Positions 18,262-29,243 are shown, counted from the first letter of the stretch. The stretch is 64,000 nucleotides of DNA from Shewanella algidipiscicola (GCF_003605125.1 NZ_QPQT01000005.1:204009-268008), one strand, 5' to 3'. Notes: a model not told the origin generated them from the sequence alone. Program-made: numbers and translations.

Positions 18262-19200
18262 TTATTGTCCTACCCGGATCTCGTCAGTTTCTTTCGCTTT
18301 ACCTTGCTCAATAGCAATTTCAACACGCCGATTACGCGTACGATGTTCGGCAGAGTCGTTAGCGACCAAAGGAGCTGAACTGGCCATACCAACCACTTTC
18401 ATCCGTTGTGGTTTAAAGCCGTCGACTTTGATTAACTCATGGGCGACAGCTACCGCTCGTTTACTGGAAAGATCCCAATTGGAGCTATAAAGTTCATTAT
18501 TGATGCTCATGTCATCGGTATGCCCTGATACCGTCACCACACCGGGCACATCTTTTAGCAGCTCGCCAACACGGCGCACTACAGGCTTAAATCTAGGCTG
18601 TAAGAAGCCAGATCCCGATGCGAAGGCACCTTTCTCACGAATGCGAATAATGATCTGCTGCCCTAATGATTCAATTTCAATCGCCCCATCAACAATCTCT
18701 TTATTGAGGGCTTGGGCCATTTTTTTGACTTGATCGTTAATCTGATCTTGCGAAGAGGTATCTTGCTGAGACTGAGCTTCGGCCTCGGCATCCGCCTGCT
18801 CTTGCGCGGTCGACGCTGCATCGCCACCCCGTTGAGCACCACGTTGCTGCTGTATACCACCAGCACTATCATCTTCCCCCGCCTGCACTTCAATCGTCGG
18901 CTCAGTCATCTCGTTGGTTTGCTGATTAATGATTTCAATCGGTGTTGGTTCGGGCTTGCCGGGGCGAAACTCTAGGGCAATAACAGAGGTTCCCTTAGGA
19001 ATATCTTTAACCTCGACCTTATTCTGCACCCCAAAGGCGTATTTCATCGAGCCTGCTATCTGCTTAAACTTCATCACATCCATTTCGGAAAATGCCAGCA
19101 GCAGCACGAAAAAACACATCAGCAACGACATCAAATCGGCAAAGGTCGCCAACCATTTCGGCGCCCCAGGCGGACAATCGCATTTGACCTGCTTAGCCAT
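18262..19200 (-). CDS. pomB: Sodium-driven flagellar stator protein PomB
   Basis: 312 residues. PGAPKWLATFADLMSLLMCFFVLLLAF gives the single membrane helix; Asp22 is the ion-binding residue. A low-complexity Gln/Ala/Asp linker (about 115-170) leads to an OmpA-like peptidoglycan-binding domain with VSGHTDDMSINNELYSSNWDLSSKRA and RTRNRRVEI. With PomA it forms the stator that couples sodium flow to flagellar rotation. The start lies 4 bases after the pomA stop, so the two are co-translated. Confidence 0.93.
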   Translation of the reverse strand: MAKQVKCDCPPGAPKWLATFADLMSLLMCFFVLLLAFSEMDVMKFKQIAGSMKYAFGVQNKVEVKDIPKGTSVIALEFRPGKPEPTPIEIINQQTNEMTEPTIEVQAGEDDSAGGIQQQRGAQRGGDAASTAQEQADAEAEAQSQQDTSSQDQINDQVKKMAQALNKEIVDGAIEIESLGQQIIIRIREKGAFASGSGFLQPRFKPVVRRVGELLKDVPGVVTVSGHTDDMSINNELYSSNWDLSSKRAVAVAHELIKVDGFKPQRMKVVGMASSAPLVANDSAEHRTRNRRVEIAIEQGKAKETDEIRVGQ

Positions 19201-19204
19201 ACGA

Positions 19205-19972
19205 CTATTCCCCGTCCGTTGTATCGATTGTGCGTTGTTTTTCTGATAAATAGTTTTTCAAAAAACCTTCAATCACCCGAGGGTTTTGACCATCTTGAAT
19301 GGCTAATACCGCATCCATGATCAGGTTACGATTGAGCATCTCTTCACTCATACGCAGGGTCAATTTATCGGCAATAGGAATTGCTATCATATTGGCAATG
19401 ATGGCGCCATATAAGGTCGTCAACAGGGCGACGGCCATCGCAGGACCAATAGACTTAGGATCGTCCATATTAGACAACATGGCCACCAAGCCGATTAGGG
19501 TACCTATCATGCCCATAGCGGGGGCGACATCACCTAACGCCTTAAAAATACCAATCCCAATTTTGTGACGATCTTCTGTGAGCGAGATATCCTTTTCCAG
19601 TGCTTCACGAACCACTTCGCCATCGTGACCATCGACCAACATATCGACCGCTTTTTGCATAAAACTGTTACTAATTTCAGCCTCTTCCAATGCTAAAAAG
19701 CCGCCCTTACGGGCTGCATCAGCCATGGTAACTGACTGTTCAATCAGCTCATCTGGTTTATCGATTTTAAAGATAAAGGCTTTGGCGGCAATTTTTACTG
19801 CGCCTAAAAACTGCTTTAAGTTGTATTTCATCATGACCACAAACAGTGAGCCTATCATCACGATCAGTACCGAGGGCACATCAATAAAAATAGCAATGCC
19901 ACCACTGGTGAACATGGCGCCGATAATAAAAGCAAACGCACCAATTAGGCCTATCAGTGTCGCTAAATCCAC
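19205..19972 (-). CDS. pomA: Sodium-driven flagellar stator protein PomA
   Basis: 255 residues with four transmembrane helices (two near residues 3-50, two near 150-200), matching the PomA/MotA family; MDLATLIGLIGAFAFIIG and PAMGMIGTLIGLVAMLSNMDDP are family marks of the sodium type. The cytoplasmic loop between helices 2 and 3 carries the charged residues that touch the rotor. The start is GTG with AGGAAGAG just upstream. First gene of the pomAB pair. Confidence 0.93.
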   Translation of the reverse strand: MDLATLIGLIGAFAFIIGAMFTSGGIAIFIDVPSVLIVMIGSLFVVMMKYNLKQFLGAVKIAAKAFIFKIDKPDELIEQSVTMADAARKGGFLALEEAEISNSFMQKAVDMLVDGHDGEVVREALEKDISLTEDRHKIGIGIFKALGDVAPAMGMIGTLIGLVAMLSNMDDPKSIGPAMAVALLTTLYGAIIANMIAIPIADKLTLRMSEEMLNRNLIMDAVLAIQDGQNPRVIEGFLKNYLSEKQRTIDTTDGE

Positions 19973-20152
19973 AACTCTTCCTTAATCTATAAAATGGCTG
20001 TCTCTAACTTAGTCATCAAAGCAACAAGAGTTAATCAGCTCGATAAAACGCAAAAAAATAGGGCCTTTGATACTAACCCCCATACTTCCCTAACACAGGC
20101 AATTATACGATGTATCTCTGCCAGATAAAGTCATTATTGGCAACTTATCACC

Positions 20153-20182
20153 TTAACGAGCTACACCTGTTTAGGGTATAAT
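20153..20182 (+). promoter_or_regulatory. Likely sigma-70 promoter of xseB-ispA-dxs
   Basis: A perfect TATAAT at 20177-20182 lies 18 bases after TTAACG, a weak -35. It points at xseB about 190 bases downstream. The region 19973-20371 between divergent pomA and xseB holds no other recognised feature. Confidence 0.5.
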
Positions 20183-20371
20183 ACTCGACAAAATTGAGTC
20201 TTGATCTATTACCATTATCGGACAGCTTACACGCAAGTTTAGCTATAAATTCAATTTTTTATAAAAAAACCTCCTTAAAGCGTGCTGTTGCACAAATATA
20301 CGGCAGCGTAATTTGACCCTTAAGGTTGACTGAGATACTTTGTGTGTCGCTAATTTCTTGGGAAAATCACT

Positions 20372-20611
20372 GTGGCTAAAAAACCTGAAAACCTCACTTT
20401 TGAAGAATCCTTATCCGAGTTAGAACGGATTGTCGGCGACTTAGAACAAGGTGATGTATCGCTCGATGACGCATTGAAACAGTTTGAGCGCGGTATCAAC
20501 CTAGTCAGAAACAGCCAAGCAAAGTTAGAGCAGGCACAACAAAAAGTGTCTATTCTAACCCAAGAGCAAGATCAACCCAGTTTGCACCCCTATATTGCCG
20601 AGGGCGAATAA
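20372..20611 (+). CDS. xseB: Exodeoxyribonuclease VII small subunit
   Basis: 79 residues, the family length. FEESLSELERIVGDLEQGDVSLDDALKQFERGINLVR is the XseB two-helix core. It joins XseA to form the single-strand exonuclease VII; xseA is not in the window. The start is GTG. It lies directly before ispA: the stop TAA is followed at once by the ispA start codon. Confidence 0.95.
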   Translation: MAKKPENLTFEESLSELERIVGDLEQGDVSLDDALKQFERGINLVRNSQAKLEQAQQKVSILTQEQDQPSLHPYIAEGE

Positions 20612-21493
20612 TTGCTAACCGATGCGATAACCCAATATCAGCAGCGTGTCGATGACCAGCTGCGCCATTTTATTCTTGCTCAAGATGACACTGAGCCGAA
20701 ACTCAAAGCCGCGATGGAGCATGGCGCATTACTGGGGGGCAAACGTATTCGGCCCTTCTTAGTGTACGCTGTAGGCGACATGCTTAATATCCCCTTGCAG
20801 CAGCTCGACGCCTGCGCCGCCGCCATCGAATGCATCCATGCCTACTCGCTTATTCACGACGACTTACCGGCCATGGACGATGATGCCTTGCGCCGCGGTC
20901 AACCGACAGTGCATATCGCCTTCGATGAAGCCACGGCGATTTTAGCCGGCGATGCTTTGCAGACCTTAGCCTTTGAAATTATTAGCCAAGAGCAGTCAGG
21001 CTTACAACCAAGTCAGCAATTGACCATGGTGCGCTCACTGGCCAAGGCCTCTGGATATCATGGTATGTGTGGTGGTCAAGCGATGGATCTTAATGCCACC
21101 GATAAACAGATAGATTTAACCACATTAACACGCTTACATCGTTTAAAAACTGGCGCACTCATCCGCTGCGCAGTGGAATTACCTATCATTGCCGCTGGCA
21201 TCACAGATACCGAACGCGATCTACTGTTAGAATTTGCCGACGCAGTGGGCTTAGCCTTTCAAGTTCAAGACGATGTACTCGACATTACCTCGAGTACCGA
21301 AGAGCTTGGAAAACCACAAGGTTCTGACTGTGAGTCCAATAAGAGCACCTACCCTAAACTGCTAGGCTTGTCTGGTGCACAAGCAACCGCGAAAAGTTTG
21401 ATCCATGACGCCCTATCAGCGCTGGCTAAATTACCATACAATAGCCAGTTAATTGCCGAATTCGCCCGTTTTATCATTGAGCGAAGAGTATAA
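20612..21493 (+). CDS. ispA: Farnesyl diphosphate synthase
   Basis: 293 residues. The first aspartate-rich motif DDLPAMDDD starts at residue 83 and the second, DDVLD, at 220; GGKRIRPFL and the [10 protein letters not shown] block complete the prenyl synthase core. It joins isopentenyl and dimethylallyl diphosphates into geranyl and farnesyl diphosphate. The start is an unusual TTG directly after the xseB stop, supported by GAGGG 7 bases upstream and by no later start with a ribosome site. Coupled with xseB and dxs in one operon. Confidence 0.93.
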   Translation: MLTDAITQYQQRVDDQLRHFILAQDDTEPKLKAAMEHGALLGGKRIRPFLVYAVGDMLNIPLQQLDACAAAIECIHAYSLIHDDLPAMDDDALRRGQPTVHIAFDEATAILAGDALQTLAFEIISQEQSGLQPSQQLTMVRSLAKASGYHGMCGGQAMDLNATDKQIDLTTLTRLHRLKTGALIRCAVELPIIAAGITDTERDLLLEFADAVGLAFQVQDDVLDITSSTEELGKPQGSDCESNKSTYPKLLGLSGAQATAKSLIHDALSALAKLPYNSQLIAEFARFIIERRV

Positions 21494-21515
21494 TAAAGAG
21501 CCAAAGAATCTCGCT

Positions 21516-23384
21516 ATGAGTTTGGATATAACGAAATACCCTGTGTTAGCACAGGCCAACACCCCTGATGAGCTGAGACAGTTGCCACAGGGCGTGCTCC
21601 CAAAACTTGCTGATGAACTCAGAAGTTTTCTGCTGCAATCGGTAGGCATTTCAAGTGGCCACTTTGCCTCAGGACTAGGCACAGTCGAACTCACCGTTGC
21701 CTTGCACTATGTCTATAACACCCCATTCGATAGACTCGTATGGGATGTGGGACATCAAGCCTATCCACATAAAATTTTAACCGGTCGGCGCGATAAGATG
21801 CACACCATACGTCAAAAGGGAGGCATACATCCCTTCCCTTGGCGTGAAGAAAGTGAATATGACACCTTTAGCGTGGGCCACTCTGGAACCTCCATCAGTG
21901 CCGCGTTAGCGATGGCTGTTGCGGCTGAAAAAGAGCAAGCCGGGCGCAAAGTGGTCGCCGTAATTGGCGATGGTGCCATGACTGGCGGTATGGTGTTTGA
22001 GGCGATGAACCATGCCGGAGACCTACACAACGACATGTTAGTCGTGCTCAATGATAACGAGATGTCGATTTCAGAAAACGTCGGCGCTCTCAATAATCAT
22101 CTAGCCCAACTGATGTCCGGCCGCTTATACACCACCATTCGTGAAAGCAGTAAAAAAGTGCTCAAAGGGATGCCAGTCATCAAAGAGATGGCTAAGCGAA
22201 CCGAAGAGCACCTTAAAGGTATGGTCGTGCCTGGCACCATGTTTGAAGAGCTGGGCTTTAACTATATTGGCCCTATCGATGGTCACGATGTCGATGCCTT
22301 AGTCGAAACCATGCGCAACATGCGCAATTTATCTGGGCCGCAGATTTTACATATCATGACCAAGAAAGGTCGTGGTTACGAACCGGCAGAAAAAGATCCC
22401 ATAGGCTGGCATGCCGTGCCTAAATTTGATCCATCAACCTTTGCCAAGCCAGCTGCAAAGCCGTCAAATCCAACCTTTTCTCAAGTATTTGGCCGTTGGC
22501 TATGTGATATGGCAGAAAAGGATGACAAAGTCTTGGGGATCACTCCCGCCATGCGTGAAGGCTCTGGCATGGTTGAGTTTTCTCAACGTTTCCCGGCACA
22601 ATATTTCGATGCGGCGATTGCCGAGCAGCATGCAGTGACATTAGCCGCTGGCTTTGCTTGTGAAGGGTATAAACCCGTTGTGGCCATCTATTCAACCTTT
22701 TTACAACGCGGTTATGATCAGTTAATTCATGACGTGGCCCTGCAAAAGCTACCGGTTGTCTTTGCTATCGACCGCGGTGGTATTGTGGGTGCCGATGGCC
22801 CAACCCATCAAGGCGCGTTCGACTTAAGCTTTATGCGCACTGTACCTAATATGGTGATCATGGCGCCGTCTGACGAAAACGAATGCCGGCAAATGCTCTA
22901 TACGGGCTATTGTTACAACGATGGCCCAACTGCCATCCGTTACCCGAGAGGCAGCGCCACTGGCGAGCCGCAAGTGGACACCATGACGGCGATGGAAGTG
23001 GGTAAGGGGTTGATTAAGCGTCAAGGCCAGAAAATTGCCATCCTTAACTTTGGCACAACTTTGGCTGCAGCAGATTACGCAGCCCAAGCCTTAGGTGCCA
23101 CACTGGCTGACATGCGCTTTGTTAAGCCATTAGATGCCGAACTGGTTAAGCAATTAGCCACCAGCCACGACCTGTTAGTGACAGTGGAAGAAAATGCCAT
23201 TATGGGCGGTGCGGGGTCTGGCGTATTGGAACTACTGCAACAACTGAAATTACCCATGCCGGTGCTCAATATCGGTTTGCCCGATGAGTTTATTAAACAT
23301 GGTGATTCGGCGGAGATTTTGGCAGAGTTGAAACTCGATGGTGAAGGGATTTTACATCAAATCAACGCCTACATCGGTGCGTGA
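21516..23384 (+). CDS. dxs: 1-deoxy-D-xylulose-5-phosphate synthase
   Basis: 622 residues from the ATG at 21516, where E. coli Dxs also begins; a longer frame overlapping ispA is rejected. The thiamine diphosphate motif GDGAMTGG starts at residue 151; [21 protein letters not shown] and [13 protein letters not shown] (catalytic Glu) mark the second and third domains. It condenses pyruvate and glyceraldehyde 3-phosphate, the first step of the MEP pathway, feeding ispA next door. Last gene of the operon, with a terminator after it. Confidence 0.96.
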   Translation: MSLDITKYPVLAQANTPDELRQLPQGVLPKLADELRSFLLQSVGISSGHFASGLGTVELTVALHYVYNTPFDRLVWDVGHQAYPHKILTGRRDKMHTIRQKGGIHPFPWREESEYDTFSVGHSGTSISAALAMAVAAEKEQAGRKVVAVIGDGAMTGGMVFEAMNHAGDLHNDMLVVLNDNEMSISENVGALNNHLAQLMSGRLYTTIRESSKKVLKGMPVIKEMAKRTEEHLKGMVVPGTMFEELGFNYIGPIDGHDVDALVETMRNMRNLSGPQILHIMTKKGRGYEPAEKDPIGWHAVPKFDPSTFAKPAAKPSNPTFSQVFGRWLCDMAEKDDKVLGITPAMREGSGMVEFSQRFPAQYFDAAIAEQHAVTLAAGFACEGYKPVVAIYSTFLQRGYDQLIHDVALQKLPVVFAIDRGGIVGADGPTHQGAFDLSFMRTVPNMVIMAPSDENECRQMLYTGYCYNDGPTAIRYPRGSATGEPQVDTMTAMEVGKGLIKRQGQKIAILNFGTTLAAADYAAQALGATLADMRFVKPLDAELVKQLATSHDLLVTVEENAIMGGAGSGVLELLQQLKLPMPVLNIGLPDEFIKHGDSAEILAELKLDGEGILHQINAYIGA

Positions 23385-23414
23385 TCTGTCAGTATCTCGA
23401 GTCGAATAGTGACA

Positions 23415-23446
23415 AAAAAATAGGCCTCTACTTGAGGCCTATTTTT
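23415..23446 (+). terminator. Terminator after dxs
   Basis: AAAATAGGCCTC / GAGGCCTATTTTT hairpin with a 5-base loop; A and T runs allow it to serve grpE from the other side too. Confidence 0.85.
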
Positions 23447-23485
23447 ATAATAACGTCTTTTTATACTAACGACATCGAATACCTA

Positions 23486-24121
23486 TTAGGCTTGGGTATC
23501 GATTGAGCCTGTATCGGCCGAGTCAGCACTACCTTGCGACACCATCACCATGGCTGGACGCAGTAGACGGTCGTTAAGAATGTAACCTTTTTGCATGACC
23601 ATCATGACAGTGTTTGCCGGAAAATCATCACTTGGCTGCATACCAATGGCTTGATGATGATCAGGGTTAAAGGCTTCACCTTGTGGGTTCAATGGTGATA
23701 GACCAAACTTTTCAACCGCTGTAGTAAAGCTCTTAAGCGTCAGCTCAACCCCTTCATAAATCGCCTTGGTGGTCTCATCTTCTGCATTGGTTCCTTGAAG
23801 CGCTCGCTCCATGTTATCAATAACAGGTAAAAGTTCATTGGCAAACTTTTCGAGGGCGAACTTGTGGGCCTTTTCCACATCCATGGCAGCACGACGACGC
23901 ACGTTATCCACTTCTGCAGCAGCGCGGATCACCGAGTCTTTCTGCTCTTCGACTTTCGCTTCTGCCGCAGCTAATGCTTGTTCAAGCTCTTCTATACGAA
24001 AATTAGCTTGGGTCAGCTCATCCATCAAATTTGCCGCATCTTCAACCACCTCGGTGTCGACTTCTGGCGCGATATTGTTATCAATCTGTGGCTCTTGTGC
24101 TTTATTTGATTCGTTGCTCAT
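23486..24121 (-). CDS. grpE: Nucleotide exchange factor GrpE
   Basis: 211 residues from the ATG at 24121 (GGAG 5 bases upstream); 15 codons of open frame before it are excluded. An acidic N-terminus is followed by a long coiled coil (about 45-110, [20 protein letters not shown]), then the beta-domain with [15 protein letters not shown] and [19 protein letters not shown]. GrpE releases ADP from DnaK and works as a thermosensor. The gene is driven by a heat-shock promoter 49 bases upstream and is divergent from nadK. Confidence 0.95.
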   Translation of the reverse strand: MSNESNKAQEPQIDNNIAPEVDTEVVEDAANLMDELTQANFRIEELEQALAAAEAKVEEQKDSVIRAAAEVDNVRRRAAMDVEKAHKFALEKFANELLPVIDNMERALQGTNAEDETTKAIYEGVELTLKSFTTAVEKFGLSPLNPQGEAFNPDHHQAIGMQPSDDFPANTVMMVMQKGYILNDRLLRPAMVMVSQGSADSADTGSIDTQA

Positions 24122-24169
24122 TGTTACTCCAGCTAAAAATGCTTTGTTTCTGCATACTCTGGGCATATT

Positions 24170-24195
24170 ATGGGGATCAAATTTGAGGTTTCAAG
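24170..24195 (-). promoter_or_regulatory. Sigma-32 heat-shock promoter of grpE
   Basis: On the minus strand CTTGAA (24195-24190) and CCCCAT (24175-24170) are spaced by 14 bases, matching the RpoH consensus CTTGAAA-N11-15-CCCCATNT. Confidence 0.8.
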
Positions 24196-24221
24196 CCCTA
24201 AGGCATGGATCAAAGACAAAT

Positions 24222-25100
24222 ATGAGCAAAGCGTTCCACACAATTGGCTTAATTGGCAAACCCCATCACATTGGGACACATAACACCCTGAAACAGCTAC
24301 ATCATTGGTTAACCCAAAACGGGTATGATGTTTATGTTGAGGAGAGAGTTTCAGCCGAAATAGGCGCCCATGTCAAATCGGTCGACTTACTGCAAATAGG
24401 TGAATACTGTGATTTGGCTATCGTTGTCGGCGGTGACGGCAATATGCTAGGGGCTGCGCGCGTGTTGGCTCGCTTTGATATTGGGGTCATCGGCGTCAAC
24501 CGCGGTAATTTAGGCTTCTTGACCGATCTACCACCCGAGGGGTTTGAACCTGCATTAACGAAAGTACTCGAAGGGGATTATAAAACCGAATACCGTTTCT
24601 TACTCGAATCGGAAGTCCATCGTCACGGCAATGTAAAGGCCAGCAATACCGCCGTCAACGAAACCGTGCTCCATCCCGGTAAAATTGCGCATATGATTGA
24701 GTTTGAAGTCTATATTGACGATAACTTTATGTACAGTCAGCGCGCCGATGGCATGATAGTGTCGACCCCAACGGGCTCTACAGCCTATTCACTTTCTGCA
24801 GGGGGAGCCATTTTAACCCCTAATCTTGAGGCGCTCATTTTAGTGCCTATGTTTCCGCACACTTTGTCCTGCCGGCCGATTGTGGTCGATGCGTGCAGCA
24901 CCATCAAACTGGTTGTGTCACCAGATAATGATGATGCCTTAGAAGTCAGCTGTGATGGTCATGTCACTTTAGCGGTACTACCAGGCGATGAAATAATTAT
25001 CCGCCGCAGCAAGGAGCGCTTACATTTGATCCACCCAACGGGATATAACTACTTTAACGTGCTGAGAAGTAAACTCGGGTGGGGCAGTAAGTTATTTTAA
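24222..25100 (+). CDS. nadK: NAD kinase
   Basis: 292 residues, the same length as E. coli NadK, from the ATG at 24222; the open frame runs much further upstream but only as a shadow of grpE. The catalytic GGDGN lies at residues 70-74, and [28 protein letters not shown] (NAD site) and SCDGH follow. It phosphorylates NAD to NADP with ATP. Divergent from grpE; no terminator of its own is clear, though the hairpin at 25229-25254 may help. Confidence 0.95.
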   Translation: MSKAFHTIGLIGKPHHIGTHNTLKQLHHWLTQNGYDVYVEERVSAEIGAHVKSVDLLQIGEYCDLAIVVGGDGNMLGAARVLARFDIGVIGVNRGNLGFLTDLPPEGFEPALTKVLEGDYKTEYRFLLESEVHRHGNVKASNTAVNETVLHPGKIAHMIEFEVYIDDNFMYSQRADGMIVSTPTGSTAYSLSAGGAILTPNLEALILVPMFPHTLSCRPIVVDACSTIKLVVSPDNDDALEVSCDGHVTLAVLPGDEIIIRRSKERLHLIHPTGYNYFNVLRSKLGWGSKLF

Positions 25101-25228
25101 CTAAGTGTCTTGCTTATGGTTACAGCTCACAACGTCTCTCACCACTGTATCACGTCAATCATGGGCACTAGATACCTTTACCAGCTCAAAAGCCCATTAG
25201 ATCTATCAGCCAGTGGTAAATCAAAAAT

Positions 25229-25254
25229 AAGCCCTCGTCATTACGCGAGGGCTT
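25229..25254 (-). terminator. Terminator of the TonB-like gene
   Basis: AAGCCCTCG / CGAGGGCTT stem with an 8-base loop; on the minus strand it is followed by ATTTTTG. Confidence 0.7.
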
Positions 25255-25334
25255 ATGAGTTAACTAGTTCGATTAAGTGCTTTAATAGCTGAAAACACTG
25301 CTTACTCAACCGCTTGAGTCATACAGAGCAAATG

Positions 25335-26399
25335 TTAACCTTCTACTTCAAACAATAATCTTACTGTGGTCTGCGCCGCAACCGGCTTACCATCGACAAA
25401 CTTAGGCGCATAACGCCACTGCTTTATCGCCTTCAGCGACTCTTTTATAAATAGAGGCCCCCCTTCAGAGGCTAGGGTCACAGGATCTTGCACAAACCCT
25501 TGTTCATCGACAGTAAATTCAATCTCCGACCAGCCTTCACGTCCAGCACGAATATAGGACATAGGATATTGAGGCGATGAACGAAACAGCGGCGTTTGCT
25601 CTTGCTGATCATCCCAAGGCGTCATACTGCCAATCGCAATACAGTGGGCTGTGGCCTGCTCGCTCTCGCCCTCACGCTCATATAGCTCGACTAAACGAGC
25701 ATGGGCTGACAGCTTATAGGGATGACTAAAATCGAGTACAGCAAACTGCTTGACCACCTCTTCTAGATGACTAATAGCATCGCTGTAGCGCTTTTCACTC
25801 GCCTTTATCACGCCAACGTAATAAGTTGCCGTTATCCGGCGGATATCATTATTAGGCAGCTGCTGATAGATCTCATAGGCATCTAATACATCACTGCGAA
25901 TATCACGCCCGTAATATTCTGTCGACATCAATGCCTTAAAAGCCAATAACTTAACCTCGGCTGTGAGTAACAGGTTATCGCTTGTCTGTGCAATGGAGAT
26001 AGCTTCTTTAAACAGCGACTTTTGCTCTTTAGACGCCGACATCGTTTGCGCAGCGCCCAGTAGTGGGTCGATAACCTCAATGGCATCCCCCCCAAAATAT
26101 GACCTATAAGTCTCTAAAACCTGCAAAAACTGTTGATGCGCGGCCTCGAGATCGCCTTTGGCCTGTAAGGATGTTGCCCAGTTCAATTGCAGATGAGTAA
26201 TGTCGATTGCGTCAGGCTCAAAATACCCCTGACCCAGCAGATAGGTTTGCTGCGCATACTGCTCAGCAGCATGAATATCTTTAACTTCAATGGCGTGTTG
26301 ATAAGCGGCATAACTGTCGCTAAAAGGTGAGGCACCAAGCGGCGCAGAATTGATTAACAGTACTGCACTTAGCGCCAATAGCGGTAATTTTAAAACCAT
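25335..26399 (-). CDS. Exported protein with TPR-like region and TonB C-terminal domain
   Basis: 354 residues from the ATG at 26399. A signal peptide (about residues 1-23) is followed by helical repeats with TPR-like spacing (for example ISHLEEVVKQFAVLDFSHPYKLSAHARLVELYE). The last 85 residues form a TonB-type fold: YPMSYIRAGREGWSEIEFTVDEQGFV, then AIKQWRYAPKFVDGKPV. There is no proline-rich stretch or uncleaved anchor as in true TonB, so it is a periplasmic relative rather than the energy transducer. Shewanella genomes carry several such proteins; function unknown. The TTG three codons upstream is a possible start. Confidence 0.78.
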   Translation of the reverse strand: MVLKLPLLALSAVLLINSAPLGASPFSDSYAAYQHAIEVKDIHAAEQYAQQTYLLGQGYFEPDAIDITHLQLNWATSLQAKGDLEAAHQQFLQVLETYRSYFGGDAIEVIDPLLGAAQTMSASKEQKSLFKEAISIAQTSDNLLLTAEVKLLAFKALMSTEYYGRDIRSDVLDAYEIYQQLPNNDIRRITATYYVGVIKASEKRYSDAISHLEEVVKQFAVLDFSHPYKLSAHARLVELYEREGESEQATAHCIAIGSMTPWDDQQEQTPLFRSSPQYPMSYIRAGREGWSEIEFTVDEQGFVQDPVTLASEGGPLFIKESLKAIKQWRYAPKFVDGKPVAAQTTVRLLFEVEG

Positions 26400-26525
26400 A
26401 ATAAACAAATATCCTTATTTGTGAAAATAAACTAACGCAGCTTTTCCCTGCTTTATATTAGGTAAACTCGACTTATTTTAGACAAGCATTTCACTGGTTA
26501 AAAACCATCCTACCAGCCTACCCAG

Positions 26526-27866
26526 TTATTGTAAACTTATGTAAAGTGAGCGTAATCGCCTCACCATCCATAAGGTCAATAACGCGCTGCAACACGCTAA
26601 AGAGATCCACACGCCTGTCACCCCAAACGCCCAAGCAAACAAGTAAATAATAACGGCAATTAATATTAACTTGCTGCCCGTTAGCATGGCGGCGTCTTTA
26701 GGACGACCGATCGCCTGGAAAAATGCTGCGCCGGTAAGAATAACCCCTTCAAAAGGAAGTCCCCAAAAATAGAGCCGCATCCCTTCGATAGCCACAGGTG
26801 TTAACTCAGCATTATCTCCGGCAAAAATATACACTAAATATTTCGGCAGCAGATAGATAAACAATAGACCTATGACCGCCGTCACTAAGGTCATCAAAGT
26901 CGCAATTTTGAATGTCTGGAACACCCTATCGAACCGGTTAGCTCCCGCATTAAAGCTGAAAATGGGTTGTGTGCCGAGCGCTATCCCCTCAAAAATCAAA
27001 TAAAATAATGCCTCGGTGTAACTCACCACTCCGTAAGCGGCGACATGTATTGGGGCACCGACCCATAAAAACGCCATATTATGCAGCGTTAAGACTATCG
27101 AGAGATACAGGTTCATTAAAAAACTGGGAAAGCCCACTTTAACAATGTTGGAGCAGTGATCTAGAGTCAGCTTCATCTGCTCGATATTGATACCGAGACG
27201 CGTTTTTGCCGTAAAAAAATGTTGCAGACAAGCCAAGCCTGTCACTGCTTGACAGATCATGGTAGCAATGGCGGCCCCAGCTAACCCCAAAGGAAACACC
27301 ACAATCAACAACCAATCGAGTAGCGCATTAAGGCAACCGCTGATGATCAATATCCAAGTTACAAAACCTGGGCGACCATCGTTTCTTAACAGCGCTGCAA
27401 ACGCAATGGCCAAAATAGGAAACACACCTAATGCAAAATACCAAAACAAGTATTCATAGGCACCGCGTAACACTTCTCCCTCGGCGCCCAGCCACATTAA
27501 GATATCACGACTGAAAAAGGTGCCCACCAGCGCAAATAAAACGCCGGAAATTAAACATAGGGTAAAGGTGTTACCGAGTATTTTTCGCGCTCGCGCCGGA
27601 TCATTGCGCCCCAAATTGATAGACACTAATGAGGCGCCGCCCATCCCCAACAACGCACCAACGGCATACAAAATCGCCCCAACCGGATACGCCAGCATCA
27701 TTCCGGCCAAGCCGACTTCACCCAGATAATGGCCAATAAACATGCCGTCTATCACTACATACACCCCAGTCACTAACATAGATAAGATCGTGGGGATGGT
27801 GTAACGCCATACTAATGTTGGGATGGGTTCTGTCGCTAACGATTGATCTTGTGGTACGTCTTGCAT
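26526..27866 (-). CDS. MATE family multidrug or metabolite exporter
   Basis: 446 residues with 12 predicted transmembrane helices in two similar halves. PTLVWRYTIPTILSMLVTGVYVVIDGMFIGHYLGEVGLAG is the MATE N-terminal signature and GIALGTQPIFSFNAGANRFDRV marks the second half (GxxxGxQPI). The family exports cationic drugs and metabolites using sodium or proton gradients; substrate unknown. Single gene on the minus strand. Confidence 0.9.
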   Translation of the reverse strand: MQDVPQDQSLATEPIPTLVWRYTIPTILSMLVTGVYVVIDGMFIGHYLGEVGLAGMMLAYPVGAILYAVGALLGMGGASLVSINLGRNDPARARKILGNTFTLCLISGVLFALVGTFFSRDILMWLGAEGEVLRGAYEYLFWYFALGVFPILAIAFAALLRNDGRPGFVTWILIISGCLNALLDWLLIVVFPLGLAGAAIATMICQAVTGLACLQHFFTAKTRLGINIEQMKLTLDHCSNIVKVGFPSFLMNLYLSIVLTLHNMAFLWVGAPIHVAAYGVVSYTEALFYLIFEGIALGTQPIFSFNAGANRFDRVFQTFKIATLMTLVTAVIGLLFIYLLPKYLVYIFAGDNAELTPVAIEGMRLYFWGLPFEGVILTGAAFFQAIGRPKDAAMLTGSKLILIAVIIYLFAWAFGVTGVWISLACCSALLTLWMVRRLRSLYISLQ

Positions 27867-27982
27867 AGTCTATTATCTATCTGCTCAGTAAAAAGACAAA
27901 GAAATCATATTAACCATTCACGATAACGTAGCACTAGCCGCTAACTTACCGACAATGTTAGGCAATCATAGGCGCTACGCCG

Positions 27983-29083
27983 TTAAACGATGTCACGCTT
28001 AGCAAGCGACAGCAGTTGCTGCTCGGTTGCGGATATAGTGATCGGCTGGCGAGAAATCAACTCAATACGAGAGTCCAGCGCATCATCAAGCTCAACAACC
28101 TGTAGCTGCTGATCAACATAGTTAAGGGTGGCAATACCCTCATCGCAAATTAGTAAAGCTTTTAAACGCAGGCAGTCCTGACGCTTTACCCAGGCGACAA
28201 TGGCTTCAAAGTCGAATTCATAATGGCAATCAAATACCCAGCCAGCACTGTATATCCCCTCATGCTGATTATCATTGCGATAGATGCCAAGCTCATCAAA
28301 CACTATGGTCGGTGGCATGGAGGGCACGGATATGCTGGAAAGTGGACTCAGAGGCGAGACAGAAAAGAGTGATGGGCTTGAGTCTGGCGAGTTTACTGGC
28401 GCTTTAGTGGGGGACTGAGCACCAACACTTTCTCTATCACAATCTAACACCTGCCCTGCTAACCGATTAAATAACGCCGGAGTTTGACTCTCTTGCTCGC
28501 GGGTTAAGTTGATTGCTTGCACTGGCGCGCTAATAGACTGCTGGGCAAGAAAGGTGTGCAACTGTGCCAAATCCTCATCTGCCGCTAAATCACCTTTGGT
28601 GACTAAAATCAGGTCGGCAACGGCTAATTGCTGCTTAAAAATGTCGCTTTCTCGATAGCGGTTGTCGCTCACCTTACGTGCATCCACTAAGCAGATGGTA
28701 CTTTTTAAGGCGATCACCTGCTGATAATGCGGCTGGCTCAGGGTATCGATAATCGCTTTAGGATGCCCAAGTCCTGTAGGTTCAATCAATAACCGGTCGG
28801 GCTTAGCTTGTGCAAGCAACTGATTCACCGCCACTTGAATGGGCACGCCTGCCGCGCAGCAAATACAGCCACCAGCCACCTCTTTTATTTGCACCTTACC
28901 CGATTGCTTGCCGATAAAACTGGCATCGATACCGACCTCACCGAACTCATTAACTAACACAGCCCATACTTGGTTAGCGGGCTTATTCGCTAATAAATAT
29001 TTAATGAGCGTAGTCTTACCCACACCTAAAAAGCCGGTGATCACATTGGTTGCGACGGGCTGAGTTATTATCGGTTTACGCAT
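27983..29083 (-). CDS. G3E family GTPase (CobW/YjiA-like metallochaperone)
   Basis: 366 residues. P-loop GFLGVGKTT at 17-25, NEFGEVGID, then the metal-binding GGCICC (Cys73, Cys75, Cys76), IEPTGLGHP and TKGD for guanine binding. A Ser/Pro-rich stretch (about 225-260) separates the GTPase from a C-terminal CobW-like domain. COG0523 members deliver zinc or other metals to client proteins, or serve cobalamin and nitrile hydratase assembly; no client gene or Zur box is visible here. AAG-rich start region with the ATG at 29083. Confidence 0.87.
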   Translation of the reverse strand: MRKPIITQPVATNVITGFLGVGKTTLIKYLLANKPANQVWAVLVNEFGEVGIDASFIGKQSGKVQIKEVAGGCICCAAGVPIQVAVNQLLAQAKPDRLLIEPTGLGHPKAIIDTLSQPHYQQVIALKSTICLVDARKVSDNRYRESDIFKQQLAVADLILVTKGDLAADEDLAQLHTFLAQQSISAPVQAINLTREQESQTPALFNRLAGQVLDCDRESVGAQSPTKAPVNSPDSSPSLFSVSPLSPLSSISVPSMPPTIVFDELGIYRNDNQHEGIYSAGWVFDCHYEFDFEAIVAWVKRQDCLRLKALLICDEGIATLNYVDQQLQVVELDDALDSRIELISRQPITISATEQQLLSLAKRDIV

Positions 29084-29243
29084 CTTATTCTCGCTATGGT
29101 TGCATTACGGTCCGGCTCATCAGCTTGGCTAACCTTTAGGCTAACCAATCTTGTATCAACTGATAGACTCGTCGACGAGTTAACTCATTGCTATCGCCAT
29201 GGCGCAGTATCGGTAGCCTAGACGACAATGTTGCCAATCCCCC

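Noticed and set aside
23811..24221. Long N-terminal extension of nadK
   Set aside because: It is antisense to grpE; NadK proteins begin at the ATG at 24222.
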